Assembly: GCA_018268085.1 (NCBI GenBank)
Contig: JAFDXE010000003.1
Coordinates: 114,832-178,831 of the forward strand
Length of the DNA: 64,000 bases
Direction: 5' to 3'
Source of the DNA: Bacteroidota bacterium
Lineage (GTDB): Bacteria; Bacteroidota; Bacteroidia; Chitinophagales; Chitinophagaceae
The notes beneath the pieces were generated by a model that saw nothing but the letters and a program-made list of their open reading frames with translations, was not told the origin of the DNA and searched no databases. The first letter of the stretch is position 1. Each line of letters begins with the position of its first letter. Below, in pieces: positions 1 through 9,794 of the stretch. A program made the translations under genes and the position numbers.

Positions 1-92
1 ACCATCCTTCTTTGCCTGAACGGAAGTATGCGACGCACTTCAAGTGTTTCTGCAATGGATGCTTTGCGGGCTTCAATGATAAGTTGTGGCAT
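1..92 (-). CDS. Pirin-family protein, N-terminal fragment
   Basis: Only the first 30 codons are inside the window; the gene runs off the left edge. The ATG lies at 92-90 and the readable start is MPQLIIEARKASIAETLEVR followed by RRILPFRQRRMV. An RR-x-LP-x-x-QRRMV pattern near the N-terminus is characteristic of pirin-family cupins, where it precedes a G-P-F-I-F-F-D-H-M segment that here would lie outside the window. Pirins are iron-binding cupins; some oxidise quercetin and many have no known substrate. The family call rests on one short motif, so it is tentative. Confidence 0.55.
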   Translation of the reverse strand, partial: MPQLIIEARKASIAETLEVRRILPFRQRRM

Positions 93-154
93 AACGATGT
101 TTTAGGAATAACAAAACTATTACATTCTGATTCACCTGCAATGTTGCTCATCTT

Positions 155-664
155 TCATTTCACTGCATCGCGGTAGGGTAAAGAAATTTTCGTGTACAAT
201 TTAATCAATGCTTCATAGTTTTTATCTTTTGGCAACGAACGATCCCATTTCTTAATGATATGCTGCAATAATAATTTATCACCCCTTAAAAATGCAACTG
301 TTCCTTTTGCATAAAAATACCAGGCCTTACCTTCTTTCCCTCCAAACCATTTTGTAAATACGGTGTACGTTTTTTTACAATAGTGTTTAGCACGTGTGTA
401 GTCGTTTGCACAGGCAAACATTTGCCCGGCATGCCAATACAAGGATTGTTTGTTTACTTTTCTACCGGGGCAACGAAGATATCCGAGAATGTGTGTTGCG
501 GCAAGATTAAATGAATCTGCTTTAGCCTCTTTTCTCCAGCAGCAGGTATCACTATTAAATTCAAGTTCGGTATAGTTACAAAAATTGTGGTACTGACAGT
601 AACCCGTATCCGAAACGAGTGACAAAATTATTAATAAAGCAATTATTTTTATTTCCCTGCTCAC
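155..664 (-). CDS. Exported protein of unknown function, cysteine-rich
   Basis: A 169-residue protein with a clear N-terminal signal peptide: basic MSREIK, then a hydrophobic core to about residue 20 and a likely cut near GYCQ. The mature part is rich in cysteine (NFCNYTELEF, DTCCWRKEA, YLRCPG, FACAND, KHYCKK), which suggests disulfides in the periplasm or outside the cell. The start is GTG at 664-662; an in-frame TGA lies six codons upstream and there is no ATG before residue 80 or so, so GTG is the best choice. The middle (QSLYWHAGQMFACANDYTRA) has a TPR-like helical look. No family was recognised. It is followed after about 60 bases by the pirin gene on the same strand. Confidence 0.6.
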   Translation of the reverse strand: MSREIKIIALLIILSLVSDTGYCQYHNFCNYTELEFNSDTCCWRKEAKADSFNLAATHILGYLRCPGRKVNKQSLYWHAGQMFACANDYTRAKHYCKKTYTVFTKWFGGKEGKAWYFYAKGTVAFLRGDKLLLQHIIKKWDRSLPKDKNYEALIKLYTKISLPYRDAVK

Positions 665-832
665 TGCGGAATTATACGGTCAGTTGTGGAATTTTTTACA
701 ATATACTTTTTTATTTTTCATATATAAGTTACTACGTCTCCTGTTTTAACTCAATTATTATAAAGATGAAACAACAACGGCATATCATTTGAATTTTCAC
801 TGGTATTATTTCAACACCTTAAAACTTTTTTT

Positions 833-991
833 ATGAGCAATATAACTTATTTGTTTGCAGCATTGTTTATTATAGGGTGGGCCGTTGGATTTTTTGTATT
901 GGGCTTAGGCAGTTATGTTCACATGATACTTGTGTTTGCATTAGTGTTGCTACTGGCGAGAATTGTATCGGGTAAACATTCAACTGAATAA
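833..991 (+). CDS. Small lmo0937-type membrane protein
   Basis: A 52-residue ORF from ATG at 833 to TAA at 991. It has two hydrophobic segments, roughly residues 5-25 (TYLFAALFIIGWAVGFFVLG) and 28-45 (SYVHMILVFALVLLLARI), separated by a short turn, and ends in a basic tail VSGKHSTE. Length, the W-x-x-G-F-F/Y turn and the H-x-x-L-V-x-A-L-V-x-L-x-x-R-I second helix match the lmo0937 family (DUF5670) of tiny inner-membrane proteins found across Bacteroidota and Firmicutes, whose function is unknown. It stands alone and is closed by an intrinsic terminator 20 bases after the stop, which supports it as a real transcription unit. Confidence 0.75.
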   Translation: MSNITYLFAALFIIGWAVGFFVLGLGSYVHMILVFALVLLLARIVSGKHSTE

Positions 992-1010
992 CCCCTGTTT
1001 AAACAATAGC

Positions 1011-1045
1011 AAAGCCTTTCGTGAAAGCGAAGGGCTTTTTCTTTA
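1011..1045 (+). terminator. Intrinsic terminator of the lmo0937-type gene
   Basis: AAGCCTTTCG at 1012-1021 pairs with CGAAGGGCTT at 1028-1037 (10 pairs, one G-U) across a six-base loop, followed by TTTCTTT. It lies 20 bases past the stop at 991. Confidence 0.85.
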
Positions 1046-1192
1046 CAATAATGTGTTGCTGATAAAAATATTTGCTGCCGTTCATTATAAAAATACCCAA
1101 TCAATATATCGGCGCTGATGTAACTCAATACTACAAATTATGTATGTGATGAGAAAAGGCAGCACGCTACTTTCGGTATAAAATTAAACTAA

Positions 1193-1837
1193 ATGAAAAA
1201 TTCACTTCTCCGTACGCTTATGATTGGTTGTTTTGTAATGCTATCTATCCAGGCCTGTAAAAAGAGTAAAGACGATAACACAAACAATACCGATAATTCA
1301 AATGTATTTCCTACTGTAATCAGCAATATTGCTCCGCAATCAATGATAGATTCGCTGAGGAATCTCGGAGCGAATGTTTATGCAGGCAGTACGCCACCTG
1401 CTGTTGAGGGTATTTATTTTATGACACCAGACAGTTGTGTATATGACAATTCTCCTGCTGCCAGTGCCGGTTCAATATATTCTGATTATAAGTTCAGGTT
1501 TTCTAACCAGGACAATAGCAATTTCACTGTTAATGTAGAACAGAAAGCCATTCCCGCCAATGTATTAAGTGCTACACCTGCAAAAACCTATATATCCGGC
1601 AATGGAAATAATTTTACCATTTTTGTATTGAGGACTTTAACGCCTTCCGGTATTACCGTAGAACAATTTAATGTATTAAGCGGCACTGTAACATCAGGCG
1701 GAATACAAAATTTCCAGAACACACTGTATATGAGAAGTAAGGGAGATGATCCGAATAACCTTGTTGTTGCTGCAGGAACAGTTAGAAGATTTGTTACCGG
1801 CGGAAGCGGCCTGGCGGCCAGCGTATCAGATTTCTAA
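1193..1837 (+). CDS. Putative outer-surface lipoprotein, unknown function
   Basis: A 214-residue protein with a lipoprotein signal: MKNSLLRTLMIGCFVMLSIQ then the lipobox SIQAC with the cysteine at residue 22, followed by KKSKDDNTNN. The charged, Asn-rich stretch after the cysteine resembles the linker of Bacteroidota lipoproteins sent to the outer membrane or surface. The body (residues 40-214) looks beta-rich, with a repeated G-x-Y pattern (GSIYSDYKFRF, NFTVNVEQK, GTVRRFVTGG). No domain was recognised. It is a single-gene unit on the plus strand, convergent with atpH and sharing a bidirectional terminator with it. Confidence 0.75.
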   Translation: MKNSLLRTLMIGCFVMLSIQACKKSKDDNTNNTDNSNVFPTVISNIAPQSMIDSLRNLGANVYAGSTPPAVEGIYFMTPDSCVYDNSPAASAGSIYSDYKFRFSNQDNSNFTVNVEQKAIPANVLSATPAKTYISGNGNNFTIFVLRTLTPSGITVEQFNVLSGTVTSGGIQNFQNTLYMRSKGDDPNNLVVAAGTVRRFVTGGSGLAASVSDF

Positions 1838-1891
1838 CCAGAAATAGTTCAGCTTATTAAAATATTTTTTGGGGATATGTTTTAAATAAAA

Positions 1892-1921
1892 AAACGCCTT
1901 ACGATCAATGTAAGGCGTTTT
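1892..1921. terminator. Bidirectional terminator between the lipoprotein gene and atpH
   Basis: AAACGCCTTAC pairs perfectly with GTAAGGCGTTT around a seven-base loop, with A-run on the left and T-run on the right, so it can stop transcription from both convergent genes. It closes the atp operon after atpH. Confidence 0.9.
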
Positions 1922-1941
1922 GCATAAATATCGTAAACGTA

Positions 1942-2505
1942 TCAACGAAGTTTCTGAATGTATTCATTGCTCTTGAACTGCTTTTTCACATCATTCAAAT
2001 CACGCAGAACAGTAGCATCTACCAGGATATTTCCCATTTCTAATTTAAAACCGCCAATCAGGCTGTCTTCAACAACAGTTTCCAGTTCAATATTTTTTAC
2101 GGGAGTGTTGGTGCGAATCTTATCCAGGATCATTTGCTGCATATCGTTACTCATCGGGATAGCTGTTGTAAGCTTTACCTGGTGAATGTCTTTTAATTCG
2201 TTGTACTGCTCAATAAAAGAAACAGCAATTTGCGGCAAAACACTTTCCCTGGTTTTGCGCACCAGTAACTGAATAAAAGAAGTGGTAAGCTTGCTTACTC
2301 TTCCATTGATGATAGAATCAATAATGCTTTGCTTTTTATCCGCATTTATTACCGGGCTAATCAACACCTGTGCAAAATCAGGATTTGCTTTGCAAACGGC
2401 ACGCAAAAATTTCATATCGGCATACACAGTTTCCAATTGATTCTGTTCCACTGCCAAATCGAGTAAACTTTTTCCGTAACGGGCTGCTAAACGTGGGTTG
2501 TTCAT
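1942..2505 (-). CDS. atpH: F-type ATP synthase delta subunit
   Basis: A 187-residue OSCP/delta subunit, the stalk piece that joins the alpha3beta3 head to the b subunits of the H+-translocating ATP synthase. The N-terminal helical domain starts NNPRLAARYGKSLLDLAVEQ, matching the usual R-YA-x-AL-x-x-LA pattern. The C-terminal part shows the family signature around VEDSLIGGFKLEMGNILVDA (I-G-G-x-x-x-x-x-x-x-x-x-D). The length is normal. It is the last gene of the operon, 79 bases after atpF, and is followed by a strong terminator rather than by atpA. Confidence 0.95.
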   Translation of the reverse strand: MNNPRLAARYGKSLLDLAVEQNQLETVYADMKFLRAVCKANPDFAQVLISPVINADKKQSIIDSIINGRVSKLTTSFIQLLVRKTRESVLPQIAVSFIEQYNELKDIHQVKLTTAIPMSNDMQQMILDKIRTNTPVKNIELETVVEDSLIGGFKLEMGNILVDATVLRDLNDVKKQFKSNEYIQKLR

Positions 2506-2584
2506 TTGTATCAGTTATTAGTTTTGAGTTGATAGTTACAAATGTTTTTTTATTTAAACGCTGTAACTAATACCCTTCAACTTA

Positions 2585-3079
2585 TTAATTCAGTTTAATC
2601 TCTTCCGCCAGTTGTTTAATATAATTTTCCTGTTCAGATTTATTGCCGAGTTCTTTTCTCAATACTTTTTCACTCACTTCAATCACCATTTTACCCACTG
2701 AGTTTTTGATATCAGTTAATGCAGCCATTTTCTGATTTTGTATAGATGCATTTGCATCAGCAATGATCTTTGCCGCCTGCACTTTGGCTTCTTCCTTTGC
2801 ATCATTGATCATTTTATCCCTGATATCTTTTGCTTCTCTCAGCATCACAGCCCTTTCTTCTCTTGCAGCAACAAGCAACGCTTCATTCTCGCTTTTCAAT
2901 TGCGACATTTCCAGTTTTACTTTTTCAGCAGTGGCAATGGAATTGGCAATATTGGTTTCACGGTCGTTCAAACCTTTCAGAATGGGCTTCCATGCAAATT
3001 TTTTAAGGATAAACAACACAACAAGGAAAGCAAGTACAGTCCAAACGATCAATCCTAAATGCGGTAATAAAAGATCCAT
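2585..3079 (-). CDS. atpF: F-type ATP synthase b subunit
   Basis: A 164-residue b subunit, the peripheral stalk of F0. It starts MDLLLPHLGLIVWTVLAFLV, one membrane helix (about residues 6-26), then K-K-F-AWKPILKGLNDRE, which fits the conserved W-x-P-x-x-x-x-x-x-R after the helix. The rest is a long charged coiled coil rich in Ala, Glu and Lys (residues 35-160), expected to dimerise along the stalk and reach the delta subunit. It lies 120 bases downstream of atpE and 79 bases upstream of atpH. Length and layout are typical. Confidence 0.95.
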   Translation of the reverse strand: MDLLLPHLGLIVWTVLAFLVVLFILKKFAWKPILKGLNDRETNIANSIATAEKVKLEMSQLKSENEALLVAAREERAVMLREAKDIRDKMINDAKEEAKVQAAKIIADANASIQNQKMAALTDIKNSVGKMVIEVSEKVLRKELGNKSEQENYIKQLAEEIKLN

Positions 3080-3199
3080 GTGAATTTTGAATTATAAATT
3101 ATGAATGATGAATTGCTTTTACATCAGCAACTCTTTTCTTTTAAAAGTATTACTGCATCCTCCGTCCTGTACTTCGGATGCAGTAATGAGTTTGTGCAA

Positions 3200-4595
<1,396 letters not shown>

Positions 4596-4609
4596 CCTCA
4601 ATTTTGGCG

Positions 4610-4617
4610 CAAAGATA
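4610..4617 (-). promoter_or_regulatory. Candidate -7 box for the atp operon
   Basis: On the minus strand this reads TATCTTTG, a full match to the Bacteroidota -7 consensus TAnnTTTG. A TTTC lies 20 bases upstream, a three-of-four match to the -33 TTTG. The predicted transcript would start about 10 bases before the ATG at 4595. Confidence 0.5.
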
Positions 4618-4660
4618 AGGTCGCAATGCCTAATTGAGAAATTTGAAGAAGAGAAATTGA

Positions 4661-4708
4661 AATAATTAGCTAATTAGCCAATTGACAAATTAGCTAATCG
4701 ACTAATTG
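4661..4708. repeat. TTAGCTAATT-type AT-rich repeat overlapping a stop codon
   Basis: The stretch repeats the words AATTAGC, TAATTAGCCAATTG and AATTAGCTAAT, partly as palindromes. It supplies the last codons (LVD and the TAG stop) of the ABC exporter that ends at 4694. Related words occur at 50347-50375, 50465-50510, 50690-50712, 58769-58795 and 63519-63550. Confidence 0.5.
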
Positions 4709-6496
4709 TTCCTGGAATTGCATTTTATGCAACTGGTAATAAAAACCCTGCTTCCGGATCAGTTCATCGTGGGAACCCATTTCCTTGATTTCGCCTTTGT
4801 CTAACACAAGAATTGTATGCGCTTTTCGAATGGTGCTCAGCCGGTGTGCAATAACAATAGATGTTCTGCCGGCAATGAGCTTATCTATGGCTTGTTGCAA
4901 CAATGCTTCGCTTTCAGAATCTATGGAGGAAGTGGCTTCATCCAAAATCAAAACAGATGGATCGTACAGCAATGCCCTTACAAACGACAGTAACTGCCGC
5001 TGCCCCATTGATAAAGTAGCGCCCCTTTCCATCACATTATAATCGTAACCTCCCGGTAAACGTTCAATAAAATCATGTATGCCGATCATTTTTGCAGCCC
5101 TTATTACTTCTTCTTTTTTTATAGCAGGATTGCGCAGGGTTACATTGTCCATTACCGAACCACTGAATAAGAACACGTCCTGCAACACAACGCCAATCCT
5201 GCTGCGAAGGAAACCAAGTTCATAATCTTCTATATTAACCTCATCAATTTCAATGGCGCCTTTTTGAATATGATACAATCGATTGATCAGGCTGATGATG
5301 GAGGTTTTGCCACTGCCGGTATGCCCAACGATGGCAATTGTTTTACCCTGGCCAATTTGAAATGAAATATCTTTTAATACATATTGTTCATCTGTATAAG
5401 CAAACCAAACGTTTTTAAATTCAATATTTCCTTTTAGTGTTGCAGGAGCAATTTTTCCTGCATTCATTGTAACGTCGGTATTGTCCAACACCTTAAAAAC
5501 CCTTTCACTGGCGATCATTCCCATTTGTAATACATTGAATTTATCGGCGATTACCCGCAATGGCCGAAACAGGAGATTGAGGCATAATATAAACGCTGTA
5601 ATAATACCCGCAACATTTGCAGCTTTTTCAGGAGCGATGGCCAAAGATTCTTTTGCGGCCCACCACACCAGCAAGCCGATGGAAAATGCGGAGATCAATT
5701 CTACAATCGGGAAAAAAACAGAATAGGCAAAGATGGCTTTGATGTTTGCATTCCGATGCTCCCTGTTTATTTTTCTGAACTTATCAAATTCTCTATCTTC
5801 TGCTGCAAAGGCCTGTACCAGCGACATGCCCGTAATGTGTTCCTGCACAAATGCATTTAAAGAGGCAACTGCATTACGTACACGTATAAACGATTTGTTT
5901 ACACTTTCCTTAAAATAATAAGTTGCGATGATGAGCACCGGAAATGGTGCAAGGCATACAAGTGTAAGTCTCCAGTCGGCCTGGAACATATACACTAAAA
6001 TGGCAATGATCGATAGCAGGTCGGCAATGATGGGAATCAGCCCTTCACTAAAAATATCATTTACCGATTCAATATCATTGATCGTTCTTGTAGTAAGCGT
6101 ACCGATGGGTGTTTTATCAAACTGAGATAAATTCAGGTTAAGTATTTTCTGGTAGGTTGATATGCGAAGATCTTTAACAACACTTTGCCCTAGTGATGCC
6201 GTGGTAAATGTAAAATAAAACCTTGCAATGGATTCTATTAACAGTAAAGCAATTTGTATGATGGTGATTTCAATAATAAAGCCCCCTGCTCCTTTAATAA
6301 ACAAGGCGGCTGTTTGTTCTTTTATTCCGTGATTGATGGTTATTTGTATTAACCATGGACGCAACGGCGACATCAATGCCAGCAATACAGATAATACGAT
6401 GGATATGTAAAATTTCTTTTTATACGGAGCTGCAAACCTGAATACCCGCCGCAATAATGAAACATCAAAAATTTTCTTAGAAGAAGCATCCGCCAT
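4694..6496 (-). CDS. MsbA/MdlB-like ABC exporter half-transporter
   Basis: A 600-residue ABC exporter with membrane domain and ATPase in one chain; such proteins work as dimers moving lipids, drugs or peptides out of the inner membrane. Residues about 15-325 hold six membrane helices (for example FYISIVLSVLLALMSPLRPW and TLVCLAPFPVLIIATYYF). The ATPase shows Walker A GHTGSGKTS near residue 390, Q-loop VVLQDVFLF, signature LSMGQRQ near 493 (a variant of LSGGQ), Walker B VLILDEATSSID and H-loop IVIAHRLST. The glutamate after Walker B is present. The substrate cannot be read from sequence. The stop codon lies in an AT-rich repeat 98 bases before the atp operon. Confidence 0.92.
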   Translation of the reverse strand: MADASSKKIFDVSLLRRVFRFAAPYKKKFYISIVLSVLLALMSPLRPWLIQITINHGIKEQTAALFIKGAGGFIIEITIIQIALLLIESIARFYFTFTTASLGQSVVKDLRISTYQKILNLNLSQFDKTPIGTLTTRTINDIESVNDIFSEGLIPIIADLLSIIAILVYMFQADWRLTLVCLAPFPVLIIATYYFKESVNKSFIRVRNAVASLNAFVQEHITGMSLVQAFAAEDREFDKFRKINREHRNANIKAIFAYSVFFPIVELISAFSIGLLVWWAAKESLAIAPEKAANVAGIITAFILCLNLLFRPLRVIADKFNVLQMGMIASERVFKVLDNTDVTMNAGKIAPATLKGNIEFKNVWFAYTDEQYVLKDISFQIGQGKTIAIVGHTGSGKTSIISLINRLYHIQKGAIEIDEVNIEDYELGFLRSRIGVVLQDVFLFSGSVMDNVTLRNPAIKKEEVIRAAKMIGIHDFIERLPGGYDYNVMERGATLSMGQRQLLSFVRALLYDPSVLILDEATSSIDSESEALLQQAIDKLIAGRTSIVIAHRLSTIRKAHTILVLDKGEIKEMGSHDELIRKQGFYYQLHKMQFQEQLVD

Positions 6497-6500
6497 TTGG

Positions 6501-6508
6501 CAAAGTTA
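6501..6508 (-). promoter_or_regulatory. Candidate -7 box directly before the ABC exporter start
   Basis: On the minus strand this is TAACTTTG, a full match to TAnnTTTG, ending only four bases before the ATG at 6496. If used, the mRNA would have almost no leader. No -33 TTTG is seen at the usual distance. Confidence 0.35.
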
Positions 6509-6613
6509 GGTGAAGAAGTGAATTGCTGATTTGCGGATGTGGTAATTAATAAATTAGCGAATGAAGCCCGGTGTGCATATTCATTATCAGCAAAACATTT
6601 CATGCACTCGCAG

Positions 6614-8821
6614 CTATTCCATCTTTTTATTATAGGCCTTTATAAAAATCGCCGCAAGGTTTTTATACGGTGGTATGTAATCATCCCAGCTATCTCTTTT
6701 TTCGCGACTGGGATCTTTTGAGAAAGATTTGGTAAGTGTGTTCCACATATCTTTCCATACAATTTTATTTCCCGAGATCATTGATTGATTGAGGTAATTC
6801 TGTATGGGTTGCGTGATGGACCCGGTACCTATTTCTTTGGTTGAAATGATATTTGCATCCGGGCAAATTTCCAGGATCGTATTCAGGTTTTTATAGCCTC
6901 CACAGGAACCCAGTACCACAATTTTTGCATCTCCTGGCATACGATCAATGGTGCCCGGCAGCCAATAACTATGTCCGCGATGAATCACCACCGTAGGTTT
7001 CATATCGTTCGATTCAAGATATTTATTGAGATGAACCTGTGCACTGTCATCTAAGTTTTTGTCATTCTCCAGTGGCCTGTTTGCAAAGATCCACACATTG
7101 CCTTTTACAGAACGGATCTCATACCATTCCTTCTTCTGGGTTACTTTCCATTCCCGTGAAGCAAATGAATTAATAAACGCAGGGAAATGTTGTTTACCAT
7201 CATCATCTCCGTAAAAAAATACCTGCTGGATAATTCTGCCGCTGTCATCTGCCAGGTCTGAGTTTTTCAATTCATAAATAGATGGGATGCCGAGCGTTTC
7301 CGTAAGATTTACTTTATTGGCACTGTCTGCCGAAAGAAAAATCTGTTTTAATAATCCATAGATCACGGCGCCCCTGTTATTGTTATTAGCAATACTCTGT
7401 TCTTCATTACGGATTACGTTATTCAGAATATTTACCTGTAATTTTTTATCATTGATGCTGCTGTATGAATCGGCAACATCGGTAGCATCTTCGAGGTCGG
7501 TGCCTTTATCGAGGTTGTTTACAAATGCACGCATGAGTGTTTCTGAATTAGCAGCAGGCATGCTCCTTAAAAAGGTATCGAGTTTATTGTAATTCGCAGT
7601 CAACTTAATAAACTTCTTAAAATAATCGAAGTTTACTTTCATCAGCAATGAATCACCTCTTGGGTTGCCGCCCATTTTCTGCAGCATCCGGTTAAAGCTA
7701 TGTTTAAAACTGGATGTAAAAATATCGTTCTCGCCCATCACCATCATGTAATACAATTCTTCCGGTGATAACGGATCTATGGCACGCATACGGATGGCGA
7801 GATTGCTTTGTTCATGCAGGTCGTTAATGGGCCGGATAAAATGTTCCAGCGCTTTACCTTTCAGCGTTTCACGCAAACCGTTAGCACCAAACATAGCAAC
7901 AGGCGTATCGCGTTTAATGGAAGTAAGACGGGTATAATAATCTATCTCCGTACGTACCAGTAATTTAAAATAGCCAACGCTGTCGTAGCCTTTGGGACCG
8001 TCAACATATTTTTTAATGCTGTCAATGGGTTGCTTCCCGGAAAGGATATCATCAAGAAAAGGAAAGTAAAAAAGTGCATCCGGTGTCTGGCTGAGTTTGG
8101 CTACTGCCATTACCATACTGTCTGTATTGCGGTGGATCAATATTCCTTCAGGAGAATTATTGGATTGCGCATACGTATATAACTGTACCGGGTTGCGCCG
8201 GGCAGCCAATGCTATGAGTGTGTCGGCAAAAGGTTCGTCTACATATGGCCGTATGGTTTGTAAAATTTTATCCGGGTTAACGATGCAGTATTTTTTATAC
8301 ATGATCTTTTTTGAATCGGCATATCCCGGGTTATCAAAAAATATCTCGGTAAGAATACTGGCAATTGGATAAGGCGCTGCATCAATAATGGGAGTCATAG
8401 TACCTCCTGCAGCCTGGTTCCTGATAATGGTTTCAAAATTATCTTCCAGTAAAGGAAAATCCAGCGGGCTTATTTCTTTCTTTTTCCAGGCGATTCGAAA
8501 ATCTTTCAGTACGTTTTCAATATAACTGAGGTAACGTATTTTTTCATTGTTGTTGCTGATGCTGTCATTTGTTTCCACCCATTCCTGGAGTGCATCTATT
8601 TTCCTGAAAAGCACATCTGTTAACCGAAGATTTATTTCTTCATTAGTGCCAAGACGAAAATAGTTGTCCTCTTTTCCGTCTGCTTTATCGCATTGCTGTT
8701 GCTGTTTGTCGATCTTATCATGAAAATATCTTCTTTGCAGCGGAATCAGCACTGTATCTGCAGATGCAAAAACGGCGGTATAACAACTAATAAAAAGGGA
8801 AAGTAAAAAGATATATCTCAT
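6614..8821 (-). CDS. Large exported protein with clan CD (caspase/gingipain)-like C-terminal region
   Basis: The ATG at 8821 gives 735 residues beginning with a signal peptide (MRYIFLLSLFISCYTAVFAS); the frame is open to 8869, but that start would bury the signal. Residues 25-550 look all-helical and match nothing I know. The C-terminal 180 residues show the layout of clan CD cysteine peptidases: a first strand with acidic loop (QQVFFYGDDDGKQHFPAF), a strand ending in histidine (TVVIHRGHS, His 614 and 617), then a strand ending in cysteine (AKIVVLGSCGGY, Cys 640), then DANIISTKEIGTGSITQPI. In that clan the His-Gly and Ala/Gly-Cys pairs form the active site. Peptidase activity is inference; it could be an inactive relative. 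The gene lies upstream of the ABC exporter on the same strand. Confidence 0.55.
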   Translation of the reverse strand: MRYIFLLSLFISCYTAVFASADTVLIPLQRRYFHDKIDKQQQQCDKADGKEDNYFRLGTNEEINLRLTDVLFRKIDALQEWVETNDSISNNNEKIRYLSYIENVLKDFRIAWKKKEISPLDFPLLEDNFETIIRNQAAGGTMTPIIDAAPYPIASILTEIFFDNPGYADSKKIMYKKYCIVNPDKILQTIRPYVDEPFADTLIALAARRNPVQLYTYAQSNNSPEGILIHRNTDSMVMAVAKLSQTPDALFYFPFLDDILSGKQPIDSIKKYVDGPKGYDSVGYFKLLVRTEIDYYTRLTSIKRDTPVAMFGANGLRETLKGKALEHFIRPINDLHEQSNLAIRMRAIDPLSPEELYYMMVMGENDIFTSSFKHSFNRMLQKMGGNPRGDSLLMKVNFDYFKKFIKLTANYNKLDTFLRSMPAANSETLMRAFVNNLDKGTDLEDATDVADSYSSINDKKLQVNILNNVIRNEEQSIANNNNRGAVIYGLLKQIFLSADSANKVNLTETLGIPSIYELKNSDLADDSGRIIQQVFFYGDDDGKQHFPAFINSFASREWKVTQKKEWYEIRSVKGNVWIFANRPLENDKNLDDSAQVHLNKYLESNDMKPTVVIHRGHSYWLPGTIDRMPGDAKIVVLGSCGGYKNLNTILEICPDANIISTKEIGTGSITQPIQNYLNQSMISGNKIVWKDMWNTLTKSFSKDPSREKRDSWDDYIPPYKNLAAIFIKAYNKKME

Positions 8822-8968
8822 ATATGGTCTCCGGTTGCAAATATGCTGCAATTTTACGGTATTGGGCACTATATAGAGATAGAATTATTGATCCCGGCGC
8901 TGCTTTGCGTTAACAATTTGATAATACGATAACTTGTTTTTAACGCATGGATGCTAGCGGCTAAATAT

Positions 8969-8976
8969 TAATTTTG
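8969..8976 (+). promoter_or_regulatory. Candidate -7 box directly before the response regulator start
   Basis: TAATTTTG is a full match to TAnnTTTG and ends four bases before the ATG at 8981, the same spacing as for the ABC exporter at 6496. No good -33 element is visible at 19-21 bases. Confidence 0.35.
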
Positions 8977-8980
8977 CTGC

Positions 8981-9661
8981 ATGAATACCGGCAAAAAAAT
9001 TTTAATTGCAGATGATGAACCGGATATCCTTGAAATCATCCAGTTTAACCTGAAATCTGAAGGTTACGAGGTAGAAACCGCAAAAAACGGCGATGAAGCG
9101 TTTGAAAAAGCAAAAAAATTTCTACCCGACCTCATTATACTGGATATCATGATGCCCGGGAAAAATGGAATTGAAGTTTGTAACCTGCTCAGGATATTAC
9201 CCGCTTTTAAAGACACGCTCATTATTTTCCTTACGGCGATGAGCGATGAAAACACAGAGATCAAAGGGCTGGAATCGGGTGCAGATGATTACCTCACCAA
9301 ACCCATAAGCCCGAAAGTGCTTATCAGTAAAGTAAATGCTTTATTCCGCCGCCTGAATACCGCTAAACAGGATAAAAAAATAGTTCAGATCGGTGAACTG
9401 GTGATCGACAGGGAAAAATACAATGTACGTTTCAGGAATGAAGACATAGTACTGGCACGCAAAGAATTTGAATTGCTTTCACTCCTGGCTTCCAAACCCG
9501 GAAAAGTTTTTCTTCGCAATGAAATATTAAACCAGATCTGGGGAACAGAAGTAATCGTTGGCGATCGTACCATCGATGTACACATCCGTAAGATCAGGCA
9601 AAAGCTCGGGCTGGATTGTATTACTACCGTAAAGGGGGTGGGGTATAAATTTGAGCTATAA
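8981..9661 (+). CDS. OmpR/PhoB-family response regulator
   Basis: A 226-residue two-domain regulator. The receiver (residues 5-120) carries the acidic pocket Asp11/Asp12, the phosphoacceptor Asp55 in LIILDIMMPG, Thr85 in IFLTAMSDE and Lys107 in YLTKPIS. The C-terminal winged helix (about 130-226) shows the family pattern EFELLSLLASKPGKVFLRNE, then VGDRTIDVHIRKIRQKLG and ending in GVGYKFEL. On phosphorylation by its kinase it should bind direct repeats in DNA and regulate transcription. The histidine kinase starts 133 bases downstream on the same strand; the pair most resembles PhoB/PhoR, but no phosphate genes are nearby to confirm the signal. Confidence 0.93.
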   Translation: MNTGKKILIADDEPDILEIIQFNLKSEGYEVETAKNGDEAFEKAKKFLPDLIILDIMMPGKNGIEVCNLLRILPAFKDTLIIFLTAMSDENTEIKGLESGADDYLTKPISPKVLISKVNALFRRLNTAKQDKKIVQIGELVIDREKYNVRFRNEDIVLARKEFELLSLLASKPGKVFLRNEILNQIWGTEVIVGDRTIDVHIRKIRQKLGLDCITTVKGVGYKFEL

Positions 9662-9794
9662 GCTAAATTTGCCATTCAGGATTCCAAGCATTGCCTGCCT
9701 GCATTCAGCTTTCACTTGCGTTTGACAGTTAAAAACTTGAAACTTACAACTATCTTGCAACCGATACCCAGGGTAATCACGCATTGCATCAATC

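Noticed and set aside
919..1128. Minus-strand 69-codon frame
   Set aside because: It overlaps the lmo0937-type gene and its terminator, has no signal or family pattern and does not fit as a gene.
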